In this document: piece after piece, positions 23,904-33,258 of the stretch
How the letters are laid out: every line of letters starts with the position of its first letter
How positions within the stretch are numbered: the stretch's first letter is position 1
From: Gigaspora margarita
Lineage: Eukaryota > Glomeromycota > Glomeromycetes > Diversisporales > Gigasporaceae
Length of the DNA stretch: 64,000 nt
Reading direction: 5' to 3'
Assembly (NCBI GenBank): GCA_009809945.1
Contig: WTPW01000157.1
Span: forward strand, 307,762 to 371,761
The notes under the pieces: model-generated
The model's input: the letters and a program-made list of their open reading frames with translations, nothing else
Told to the model about the DNA's origin: nothing
The model's database searches: none
Made by a program: the position numbers and the translations under genes

Positions 23904-24962
23904 TTATGTACGGTCAATAGAGTGAAAGTGTGTCTGGGTCAGTAAGCAAGAAAGAGTATAAACATTTGAATGGATTCTTCTAGGATTGTGTATAATAGTG
24001 AAATAATAGAGTTGGAGTTTCATAATCCAACAGTCTAGACGTCTTTTAGGTTGGGATGACTTTATCCATTTGGGGGCATCCATAAATAACATTATGCTTG
24101 AGGGGGTCCCCCAAAATATAACAATTTTCCAATATGTAAGGGGGTTCCCCCCAACATAATGCAATTTTTTATAAAAATTTGTCTAAAACTTGATCCAGTG
24201 GTCCATATTGGATGATTTTGGTACCATTCGAACCGTCTCGAGGAGAGGATTTGAATGGTACCAATTTTATTTGATTTGGATCACTGCAGCCATTTCATCA
24301 ATTTTATCTTCAGCTTACTGGATCACGTTTTATTAACTAAATACTATTGGTTATTATGTTTTCTTATAAAATTACTATAAAATCAATAGTATTTCGTTAA
24401 TAAAACATGATCCAGTAATCCAAATTAAATGAAATTGGTACCATTGGATTCGTCTCATAGAGACGAATCGAATGGTACCAAAATCATCCAAATTGGATTA
24501 ATGGGTCATTATATATTCAAGTTTTTGTAAAATTATATATATATATTTTTTTATATAGTAAGGGGGGTCAAGAGCTACTATGTAGGGGTACATAACGTTA
24601 TTTATGGATGCCCCCTTTAAGAGCAGAGTGGTCTGTAACTAGTGTGAAATGACTTGTACCAAAGTATTTATAAAAATTTTCAATGGCCCATACAATGGTA
24701 GTATATTCTAATTCTGTAGCTCTATAATTTACTTTTTCTTTTTCAAACTTTTACTAGCATAGGTGATTGGGTGTTCCTTTTTATCATCAGAGAGTTGGCT
24801 TAAAATGGCTCCAAATCCTTTATAGGATGCATCTGTAGCAAGAATAAATTCTTTTCTATAATCTGGATAGATGAAAATAGGGACAGTTGTTAACTGGTAT
24901 TTTAATTCATCAAAAGCCTTTTGATATTTCATATTCCATTTATAAGCATTGTTCTTATACAA
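23904..24962 (-). pseudogene. Gypsy RNase H domain, split by a MITE
   Basis: The minus-strand block from 24962 reads FDELKYQL...PIFIYPDYRKEFILATDASYKGFGA (catalytic Asp in TDAS), then, after a frame slip near 24735, TELEYTTIVWAIENFYKYF (catalytic Glu) and TLVTDHSALK (Asp). It resumes on the other side of a 544-bp MITE with WIKSSQPKRRLDCWIMKL to about 23935. The ALK/W junction is exactly where the MITE entered. This is a standard Ty3/gypsy RNase H; the split and the frame slip make it non-functional. Confidence 0.9.
24072..24615. mobile_element. MITE, 544 bp, inserted in gypsy RNase H, 3-bp TSD
   Basis: The terminal inverted repeats are GGGGGCATCCATAAATAAC / GTTATTTATGGATGCCCCC. The host codons read ALK before and W after, and the bases TTT (24069-24071 and 24616-24618; AAA on the coding strand) are duplicated, giving a 3-bp target duplication as in CACTA or PIF/Harbinger-type elements. 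The arms contain the shared gatccagtggtcc / ttggatgattttggtacc module (24185-24260 and 24405-24515). It has no coding capacity. Confidence 0.85.
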
Positions 24963-25849
24963 TAACTGATTAAGAGGATGAGCAATAGAGGAGAAATGTT
25001 TAATAAATCATTTATAGTATCTAGCAAGTCCTAAAAATGATCATAGTTGGGTTATATTTTGGGAAGGTTAGATATTTTAAATAGCAGTTATCTTGTCTGG
25101 GTTTGAAGAGATTCCTTTTTCTTCAATAATATGTCCTAGAAATGGCAGTTGTTTTATTCAAAAATTATATTTTTTGATTTTTAATTTTAATTTAGCTTTT
25201 TGAATTCTGGTAAAGACTTCTTATAGATGCTTAATATGGTTATCAAATGTTCAAGAGAAGATATTGGTATCATCCAGGTATACCACAACATATTTATAGG
25301 CAATACCTTTATAAACCTGGTTCATAAGATATTAAAAGGTAGCAGTAGTATTACACAATTCAAAAGGCATAATATTGAATTCATTAGTTCTGTATCTAGT
25401 TATAAAAGCAGTTTTCTATCAATCTTCTGGGTGTACTTTCACTTGCCAATATCCACTTATATGATCTAAGGTGAAGAAGTAAGTAGCTCTAGCGAGGAAA
25501 TCTAGCATTTCTTCAATTCGATGTAATGGGTACTAGTCCTTTTTCGTAACATTGTTAAGCTTTTAGTAGTTACACAAAATCTTGTCTTTTAATTTTTCTT
25601 GTTACAAGTATAACAGGAGAGGCCTAAAGACTAGAGAACTCTCTAATTAATTTATTTTCTAGCATTCGTTGTACTTTCTCATATATAAATATTTGTTCAG
25701 TGAGAGGTACCATATAGGGTTGTGAGCTAATAGATGGTCCATCATTAGTAAATATTTGATGAACAACTAGGTCAGTTCTACCTAGTTGAGTCATATTTTT
25801 TGCGAAGAGGTCAGCAAATTCAAGAAGCAATTGTCAAAATTGGGCTCTT
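24963..25849 (-). pseudogene. Gypsy reverse transcriptase
   Basis: The minus strand reads LLEFADLFAKNMTQLGRTDL from about 25830, then YMVPLTEQIFIYEKVQRML, S-L-stop-ASPVILVT (Trp position, 25624-25626), a frameshift, KLNNVTKKD and TYFFTLDHISGYWQVKVHPED, then FNIMPF and the catalytic VVVYLDD (YLDD at 25269-25280), then QLPFLGHIIEEKGIS. Stops at 25419-25421 (TGA) and 25416-25418 (TAG) fall at Arg-Gln of HPED-R-Q-KTAF, and 25332-25334 (TAA) at Gln of ATFQ. All are single C->T or G->A steps from the expected codon. The RT identity is secure; the product is dead. Confidence 0.92.
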
Positions 25850-26037
25850 TGGTTAGTAGTGAGGGGTCCTACTTTTGGGCTAATTTCCTAAATCATATAT
25901 ATTTCTTGAATGTTTCTGGATTTATCATTGTCTGTATCTTCGGGTAGTTTTTGATTATGCTCAGGATAACTCAAGATTTTGAGTATCCTAATTACTAGAC
26001 TCAGATATAAGGACAGTAGACTCAGTATACTAGTCCC

Positions 26038-26397
26038 TTAATCGATAATGAAAGTTTTCAAATAATGAATTCGGTCCTGTAGAGTTTTGATGGTCTGTTT
26101 CTGGTATTCAAAGGTTTTGGCTTGTTCTTGAAAAAGAGCAATAATTTGTGCTTGTTGTTGGATCTGTTCCTGCAATAGTTGAATTGGTTCAGCTGATTCT
26201 AGAATAGGCAAGGCAGTTTTGATAGGTGTGATAATAGATAATTCTACTACAGGGAGTATAGTAGATTCATTTAGATCAAGTGCCTCAAATGGGCTAAAAG
26301 TAGAGGTTTCTGGATCTGTAGAAGAGTTAGCGCTCTTATAACAAATTATTATATTGTCTATGTTCATCATTGGTTTTAACCATGATACAGGATTCAC
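26038..26397 (-). pseudogene. Gypsy linker segment before RT (Gln-rich coiled coil)
   Basis: A 119-codon minus-strand block has a Ser/Thr/Pro-rich first half and a Gln/Glu/Lys-rich second half (EPIQLLQEQIQQQAQIIALF) with heptad-like spacing, suggesting a coiled coil. It lies between the hAT-type insertion and the RT, on the polyprotein strand. No enzyme motif is visible. It is probably the connecting part of the polyprotein; function unknown. Confidence 0.55.
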
Positions 26398-26656
26398 AAA
26401 GTCTAGCAGTTTTTACAAAATTCCTTTGCAAATTTTTTATAGCTTTTCTTTTATCAAAGTCAGTATGACTCATATCAAAGAATTTAGCGAGAATTCTTTG
26501 TAATATTTGTTTCTCTGTTTATGATAATTCTACATAGGACGCTCTCATAATGGTATTAACTTCATCATAGACAGTGTTGTCATAGGACAGTTTTGAACAA
26601 TAATTTGACAATAATTTGGACAATTTTGGACAATTAAATAAAGTAAAATTACTTAA

Positions 26657-27886
26657 TTAATAATCCGCCTGTCAACTGAAGAATGATGAAATGTGGCATG
26701 CTTCTATCTAAAAATATTTTTTTATTAAGTTAATAATACATGTCCACTAATTAAAAGTTATAGAGCTCATTGAGACGCATCTAATAGTGGTTAGAACATC
26801 CAAATTGGCCTAGTGGATGGTGAGATATCATCAAAAAATTATTGGCCAACTGTATAAAATCCTGTGATGCAGATTAAATATGAAATCACTATAGGCGAAA
26901 TGTGGTGTGCTTCTATCTACAATTTTTTTATTTACTAAGTTATCAATATATGTCTACTAATTAAAGTTGTAGAGCTCATTGAGACGCATCTAACAGTGGT
27001 TAGATCATCCAAATTGGCCCAGTGAGTGGTGAGATATTATCAAAAAACAATTAGCAGACTATATAAAATCTCTATATAAACAATATTGTTTATATAGAGA
27101 TTTTATATAGTCAGCCAATCATTTTTTAACAATATCTCACTACTTACTGGGCCAATTTGGATGATCTAACCACTGTTAGATGCATCTCAACAAGCTCTAC
27201 AACTTTTAATTAGTGGACATGTATCATTAATTTAGTAAGAAAAATATTTTTATAAGAAAGATGCCACATTTCGCCTATAGTAATTTTTATATGAGGGCCT
27301 GTCAATTAAAACATGGCTTATGGCATTTTTTGCAAAAATGTGTTAACAATACTATCAAATAAAGCATGCTTTTGATTATATAATTTGGCATTTAAAGCAT
27401 TAATTTATATATTAAAATTTCTGTCGATGCCTATTTTTTTAAATGCCATATGTAAATAAAAGCAATCTAAAAATAGATTTTAGAAATTAGCTTGTTGATC
27501 CTTGCTGCGTAGCTATAGCAAAGAGCTTATATAATTGGCTAATTCATGTAGATCAAACAGGTTCTACTAATAATAAATCATCATTGTTGTTATACTAAAT
27601 TTCAAATGTAATTTTTTCAAAATGGAAAAAAGCTATAAGCCATGTTTTAATTAACAGGCCCCATATATAATCTGTATCATAGGATTTTATATAGTTAGCC
27701 AATCATTTTTGATGATATCTCGCCATCCACTAGGCTAATTTGGATAAACTAACTACTATTGGATGCGTCTCGATGAGCTCTACAACTTTCAATTAGTGAA
27801 CATATATCATTAACTTAATAAGAAAAAAATTTTAGATGGAAGCATGCCACATTTTATTGCTTTCCAGTTGACAGATAGATTATCAA
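26657..27886. mobile_element. TTAA composite palindromic MITE, copy 1
   Basis: The outer inverted ends (TTAATAATCCGCCTGTCAAC / ...GATAGATTATCAA) are flanked by TTAA (26653-26656, 27887-27890), and the empty hAT copy at 58.6 kb confirms the target. Inside are four related arms: outer left, inner left, inner right, outer right. Each contains the words gagacgcatctaa, catccaaattggcc and gattggc, with a hairpin centre aacaatattgtt near 27090. A further MITE sits at 27292-27663. TTAA targets suggest piggyBac-type mobilisation. The same four-arm build recurs at 55844-58112. Confidence 0.85.
27292..27663. mobile_element. MITE, ~370 bp, nested in the composite MITE
   Basis: The inverted ends are GGGCCTGTCAATTAAAACAT / ...ATGTTTTAATTAACAGGCCC. 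Comparison with the uninterrupted arm at 57881-57900 shows the insertion lies at a TATA target, consistent with a TA or TATA duplication. It has no coding capacity. Confidence 0.75.
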
Positions 27887-28079
27887 TTAAAATTTTATTA
27901 AGATAACCTATTTTAATTTTAACTAAAATGTGTTTAGCATCTAAAAAAAATATATAGTTATATATTTTTTAGATAAATTTATTAATTATTAAAGCCTGAA
28001 CAAGCTTTGAACAATTTTGTATATAAATTTGCCAAAAAAAGCTGCGTATAGCCAAAAAGTACAACACTAATCATAGGTA

Positions 28080-29060
28080 TAATCTTGGTTAGAATGGTCA
28101 TTGTATTGAGGCTCAAGGGCATGAGCAAGGTCTTTATTGCTTTCTCCAATCTATATTTTGGCTAAGCAAAAATTCAGCTTTGGTTAAGATCATAGCTGTG
28201 TTAAGCATTTCTAGTAGATTATGTATAATGGTGTACTCAGGTCCACAGCTTATAGTTCCAATTATGTTCAACATCTTGGGTTGCCTTGTAGGCATATAAG
28301 TATTCAAAATCACAGAATCGGATATCCTCTTAACTAGTGTTAAATTTAATCATCTTGGATTTAATACCTTGTTTTTTACAGAGTTTACATTTTGTTAAGG
28401 TTCCTCTACCTTCACTATTGGTGAAGAATACAATGCTTCAAAAGTGCTTACAATCTAAAGCATAGTGTAAGTCAATCCAATATCCATTGCATACTATTGT
28501 TTGGTCCAATAGTCTATTATCTTCTGGTTTCTTAGATACTTTACATTTATAGTAGTAGTTGGTTTATATTTGAGTGTAATAAGAAAAGCATTGAGCATTT
28601 ACTTTCTAGGAACTGCAACCACATTCATATCTTTGGTTTTCTAATTTCTGAGTTATTTTAGGGCAATTGGCTCCGATATGTCCATACTGTCCACATTAAT
28701 AACATCAGTTTTCTGGTTGAGAATAGGTCTTGCAAATATTTTGTTTAGAGGCTTGTCTAGAACAGTAGATAGCAAGATGTCCATAGTGACAGCAATGGTA
28801 ACATTCATTGTTGGGCAGTTAGCAAAGAAGTGATTATAGAAGTAACAGCATTCACATTTTTGTACAGAGAAAGATTGACTTGGGCTGGGTCTACGGGCAA
28901 CAGTTGTTCAGGTGTCTTGTTCTGTATCTAGCACATAGGCATCCTTTGGACTAAGATATTTTTGTTCAAACTTTTTCAAATCCTTTTCATCTATAAAGGT
29001 AGCTAAGCAGATAAAGGTTGGTTATTTTCATATATGTAGGAATATAAATCTTCTTTTTAT
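28080..29060 (-). pseudogene. Post-protease segment with three CCHC zinc knuckles
   Basis: Downstream of the protease on the minus strand, DEKDLKKFEQKYLSPKDAYV is followed by three C-x2-C-x4-H-x4-C motifs: CECCYFYNHFFANC (about 28855), CYHCCHYGHLAIYC (about 28800) and CY-stop-CGQYGHIGANC (about 28700). A Cys-rich region follows (YECGCSS ... KCKLCKKQGIK) down to the hAT-like insertion. Zinc knuckles bind nucleic acid and normally lie in gag before the protease; that copy is present too (CYYCEQKGHFIQNC near 29820). Stops occur at Trp- and Gln-like positions. The position after the protease is unusual; it could be a retained extra domain or a fragment of another element. Confidence 0.7.
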
Positions 29061-29118
29061 TCTAGCAAAGTGTATAAGCTTTGTTTTTCTAGCTATAGCT
29101 GCCATCTACTTTTTGTGA

Positions 29119-29445
29119 CTAGTCATTACCTAAAAGTAATGAATATAAAGTGGCATTAATAACTTCTATATCAAGTAGAATAGTAGTTCTTTTTATTTCT
29201 ATAGGCAAATTTTTAATAATTCCAAGAGGGCGAACAGAAGATCTAGCAGCAAATACAATAAGGCTAGTAGAAGGGACTTCAATTTTTAGTTCAAGTTTCT
29301 TTACAACTTGGTGTGAGATTATGCTAATAGTAGCACCACTATTAATTACCACATAGTAAGGTTTTTCTTGGAGTTTAATATTGCATTTGATAGGAGTAGT
29401 GTAAGTTGGGGTCTGGATCTGAGTTGTTGTAGATTCTTGGGTCAA
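29119..29445 (-). pseudogene. Gypsy retropepsin-type aspartic protease, catalytic Asp lost
   Basis: The block reads KCNIKLQEKPYYVVINSGAT ISIISHQVV, then VRPLGIIKNLPIEI and LLLGND. The usual catalytic D-S/T-G triplet is N-S-G here (AAT instead of GAT/GAC), a G->A change that would abolish activity. The flap/hydrophobic-hydrophobic-G motif LLLGND is intact, and the stop at 29119-29121 falls where the conserved Trp of GNDW is expected. The length (about 108 codons) is normal for this domain. Confidence 0.9.
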
Positions 29446-29559
29446 GTAACTAGCAAGAGCGATACTTATAGATTTATTGACAAAAAAAATTTCAAACTAC
29501 AGTATCGATAGTATATACATCACGAGGATAAGAAGTAGAAGAGTGATTTCTAGATCTGG

Positions 29560-31895
29560 ATCAGTTAGAGGATCAATACAATAATTTTTATTATTTCTAT
29601 ACCTATCACGTGACTAACTTCGACTTTGGGGTCAGTCATATTCAGAGCGGTTATTATAGTTTTGGTCCCTGGATCTACTTCAATTTCAAGATCTGGATCT
29701 GTTATAGGACTGATTGTTTTTAGAAGAGTAATTATTACTTTAGCTTCAGGATTGGTATCCTTGGTTGTCCCTTTTGTTATCTTGGAATCGAGCATGGCAA
29801 TTCTGAATAAAATGTCCTTTTTGTTCACAATAATAACAGGTGGTATTGGTGGCTTCTTGTTGAGATTAATCTTTATTTTGGTCAGAGTAATAGGCAGAAG
29901 TAGGAGTAGGAGCAGCTTGTTTTTCAGTGAGATTAATACTAAGCTTAGCAATTTGTTCTATAAGGCATTCTATAGCTTTTTTAGTATCATTAGCATTATG
30001 GTCAGAGGTCATAATTCATCTGGTTTCCTATTTTCATGCTCTAGCAATTGCAGCATCCAAGGTGTCAGGTTCTGTAGTTTTATATTCATAGCATACTTTG
30101 AGTGCAGTTTTTGAATAAAAAATTGGATTATAACTGAAGTAAGAAAGATATTGGTAGGGTCCACTTTCTTTAAGTTGTTTAAAATAGCTGATATAGGTAT
30201 CAACTGTGTCTGAGCCTTGTTTAATTTCAAACAACTGTTTTTGCCAAGTAGCTTTTTGCTTGATAGTGCTAAATTATTCTTTGAAAAGATGGGTAAAACT
30301 AAAAACATATTCATTGTCATGGTCTTGGTTATAAAAATGAGTGGGTTCATGCTCAAGACTAGTAAGCTATTACTGAGCATTATCCTTCATATATGTGCAA
30401 GTTTCAATTAGTAAGCAGAACTCCAGTAGTTAGCTTTAGCTGCTCATTCAAATTCTTCTATTCAGATTACATGATATTGGGTTCTATTACCATGATAGAA
30501 GTCAATTTTTATAAGAGATTTTTTACTGCCTCTTTCTATAGCATTAGCAAAAGCAGTTATTGCTTCAGCAGCAGTATTTAAAACTTTATCAGCCATGTTT
30601 TTTTCTGGTTCAGATATAGTTTCTTCTGATTCTAGATCTGAAAGTACTAATTCTTCTTGGTTTAGTTTGTTTGGGTTTTTTTCTTTTTCTGATGCTTCTT
30701 TTGATTTAACTAGTTTTTCGTTAGATTCTTCTATTTGTTCCTGTAAATTTACTTCTAAATTTACTTCTTCTAAAGCTTTAGAGTCAATAACAGTTGGGTT
30801 AGGATAGGCTCCAACTATATGAGGTTTAATAACTTTGATTTGGAGAAGATAGATTTGATATTGAACTCGAAAAAGAGGTGCATCAAGAGGAATAGTATTA
30901 GGAATTTGGTTTGTTTGTTCAGCTAGTATGTTTGGTTGTGGAGGAGTTACTTGGGGTACTCAATTATTTGGTAATCAGCAGGAGCAGATTGAGGTAAGAG
31001 AACTTGCTAATATAATGGAGATGTAGTTAAAGGTATAGTATTAAGAGTAGGGTTAGTTTGGTATAGTTCATTTACAATTGGTAGTTGTGAGGTGATTAGT
31101 GGTAAAGGAGTGTGTGGAAGATATTGAAAAGGGTTAAGATTTTGGAGGAATCAGAGTAGTCAGTTAGAAGGTGGTGTATTAGGTCAAGAGAGAGGCTAGT
31201 CAAGTCAAATAGTGGTAAGAGGTGAAGAAGGGAGTTGGAAACAAGGGGAAAATTGAACTTGGGTAGTGTCTTCATCGTAAGAGAGTAAAGTAGAAGAATA
31301 AGAGGGCTTAGCTAAATTATCTAAGCCTTCAAAAGTAAGAGTAAAGATAGATTGTGGTATAGAAAAAATACTAATTCAAGGTCTTGGTTATTTTCTTGGT
31401 AGATTTGGCTAATAGGAAGGTTTGCAAAAAGGTTATTAGAATGGGTTTGAAAAAAAGTAAATTAAGTAGGTCCTTCGATATAAAGATCAAAGATAGTAGC
31501 TTCAAAGGTAATAGGTAAAATAGAAAGAAGAGTAAAATGGGTATAATGGTAAAGGAGAGCAGCAATAATTTCTGCAGTGTTAAGATCAGGATTATTATAT
31601 CGCCAACTAAAGCTATATCACTAGTAGCAGCTCTAGCAATATTATAATTTGCTTCAGGTTGGCAAAGCTCAAAATGGGCTCCAATAGTTTGTTGAATATA
31701 TCTGGTAGCAGAATAAGCAGGTTGGTATTGTAACCAGAAATGATGAAATTGACTATAGTAGACAGTAGATAGAAAGCAAATAGAGCAAGATAAATCGTGG
31801 TTAGTGACTTGTATAGCTTCAGTTGCAAGAGGAGAAGGGTAGTAGGTGTCGTGTGCTTTAATTTGTTCTAAATGAATTTGGTAAGCTCTACTCAT
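29560..31895 (-). pseudogene. Gypsy gag (capsid and nucleocapsid)
   Basis: A start at 31895 (MSRAYQIHLEQIKAHDTYYP) opens a readable N-terminal region to about 31600. After frame slips, a charged segment (EEVNLEVNLQEQIEESNEKL, about 30770-30600) leads to the capsid: MADKVLNTAAEAITAFANAI (30596), FYHGNRTQ, IEEFE and WSSAYQL. It continues with QLFEIKQGSDTVDTYISYFK and YKTTEPDTLDAAIARA (30234-30034), as in the Retrotrans_gag family. A zinc knuckle CYYCEQKGHFIQNC follows near 29820, then an Arg/Ser/Asn-rich linker to the protease. Two TGA stops in the capsid lie at expected Trp (V-I-W-IEEF) and Arg (EFE-R-AAKAN). Start choice rests on the first ATG of the long open block. Confidence 0.85.
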
Positions 31896-32054
31896 ATAAA
31901 AGGTCTAAGAGGTAAACAATTTAAAATTTTAACTTAAGAGAAAAGAGAAAAGGGCTAGATACTAAGATGTCTAGAATGTACTAAAAGGTAAGGAGAATTT
32001 CAAATCTGGGTTTAAAAGAAAATAACTAATAAACAAATAACTAAACAATAAAAG

Positions 32055-32560
32055 TGCTACAAAAGCAGAGGCTTTAAGGGTAGAGTGAATGTAGATCATT
32101 TATCATATGATTTTAGCAGTACAATAAGATTTATTTAGAAAATAAAAATGTGCTACAAATAAAACTTTTTATGGTTGTTATTAATTTAACCAAAAATTTT
32201 ATAATATGTAGTACAAAATACTCTTTTTATAATAGTAAAATTTTAATAAATATAGTATTTAAAAAAATTATACTTCTATATGTTATAAAGTTTTCCTAAG
32301 TTGGCTCAAATTTTTTGTAGTTACACAAAAATGATTAATTCTGATTGGTTGAATCTATATTGTTTACAATCATGATTGGTTGATCATCTGATTTCATATG
32401 ATCACAATGTGATCACTATTAAAAATGATCTATGTTTACCCTACCTTAAATATGCCCTTCTAAATGAATACTTTTCAATTTAACAGGAAAATTCTAGTGC
32501 TACAAAAGCAAGAGGCTTCAAGTATGCCTTTCTGAATGAATCTTTTTCAATTCAAAAGGT
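32055..32560. repeat. Tandem ~70-bp duplication in the gypsy leader
   Basis: The sequence agtgctacaaaagcagagg with its downstream gaatgaatactttttcaatt context occurs twice, at about 32053 and 32493. The first copy is interrupted by the TTAA MITE at 32078-32445. This is the untranslated leader between LTR and gag. Confidence 0.65.
32078..32445. mobile_element. TTAA-flanked MITE, 368 bp
   Basis: The inverted ends are GGGTAGAGTGAATGTAGATC / ...GATCTATGTTTACCCTACC, with TTAA on both sides (32074-32077, 32446-32449), the piggyBac-type target. It is an uninterrupted member of the family whose second copy (50958-55286) is split by a large nest, so it serves as the empty reference. Confidence 0.88.
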
Positions 32561-32683
32561 AATTCAAAAATAATTACTTAATAAAAGGAGGAGAAAGGAG
32601 AGAGAAATATTCTTACTGAGAGAAGAAAAGAGGTCCTAAAAGTTCTAGCTATTTTTAATAATTTTTGGCTATTTTTAATGCTT

Positions 32684-32699
32684 CTGCTAGAAGGCACCA
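32684..32699 (-). promoter_or_regulatory. Probable primer-binding site next to the 5' LTR
   Basis: Three bases inside the LTR end on the minus strand lies TGGTGCCTTCTAGCAG. Starting with TGG, it is placed where a tRNA 3' end would prime first-strand synthesis. The priming tRNA was not identified. Confidence 0.45.
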
Positions 32700-32702
32700 A
32701 AA

Positions 32703-33176
32703 TGTTACAAGCGACTATAGCCTTCAATATAGTACTTGCAATACAATACATGGTGACAGGAATCTTGTAAGGGTCAGAGAAGATATAAAGTGGTGTGCAA
32801 GTGGAATATTTTACTTTACTAGAGTGTTTTAGTATATATATTTATCAAAAAGCAAGTATTTATTGAAATAAAATATATTTTATTAATAATAATATGATGT
32901 AATTCAAAGAGGATATTTAGTTGTAGTCATTAAAGGAGGAAAAAGGGAATCTGAGTCTAATGTATAGAAGGGAAGAAAGCTAGGGTTCATATATATTTTG
33001 AAAAGCTAATAAAATACTAATAATAATATAATAATAAAACTATAAAACAATAAAACTGTAAAACTGTAAAACTGCAAAACTGTAAAACTATAAAACTGTA
33101 AAACTATAAAACTGTAAAACTGTAAAGCTATAAAACTGTAAAACTGTGCTTTGGTCAAGCAACCCATTCTATAACA
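32703..33176 (-). repeat. 5' LTR of the gypsy element (474 bp)
   Basis: On the minus strand the repeat begins TGTTATAG and ends CTTGTAACA, the TG...CA ends of an LTR, with the probable primer site directly inside. It contains a 16-bp-like minisatellite. Since no second LTR is visible, the boundaries rest on terminal motifs and gag position only. Confidence 0.65.
33036..33150. repeat. taaaactg minisatellite inside the LTR
   Basis: About a dozen 8-9-bp units (taaaactg / taaaacta) run in tandem. In the LTR this would alter U3/R length between copies. Confidence 0.85.
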
Positions 33177-33258
33177 CTAGATGTTTTAGGTCTTAGAACA
33201 ATCTAAAACTAATCAAATTAAACTAACAAAATTTAGATAACTGATTGAATAAGGTATA

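Larger units (their letters stand above)
26571..28069. mobile_element. hAT-like element in gypsy, carrying nested MITEs
   Basis: The ends (A)CAGTGTTGT / ACAACACT(A) are inverted, flanked by atcatag (26564-26570, 28070-28076). Its subterminal sequence (cataggacag..., caattttggaca) and interior (aaatgtgtttagcatctaaaaa) match the empty 282-bp copy at 58593-58874. Both copies show seven perfectly duplicated bases plus one mismatch, so the duplication is 7 or 8 bp. The interior hosts a 1.2-kb TTAA composite MITE. It interrupts the gypsy polyprotein between the zinc-knuckle block and the linker. Confidence 0.82.
22640..33176 (-). mobile_element. Ty3/gypsy LTR retrotransposon, multiply interrupted
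   Basis: Minus-strand order from the 5' LTR (32703-33176): leader, gag (31895 to about 29560), aspartic protease, a post-protease zinc-knuckle segment, linker, RT, RNase H and integrase (ending 22656). RT before integrase is the gypsy order. Insertions into it are a TTAA MITE in the leader (32078-32445), a hAT-type element with nested MITEs (26571-28069) and a MITE in RNase H (24072-24615). All coding blocks carry stops or shifts. The 3' LTR was not found. Confidence 0.88.

Noticed and set aside
29626-30114. 162-aa plus-strand ORF
   Set aside because: Shadow of the gag nucleocapsid/linker on the minus strand, where a zinc knuckle and capsid motifs are found.
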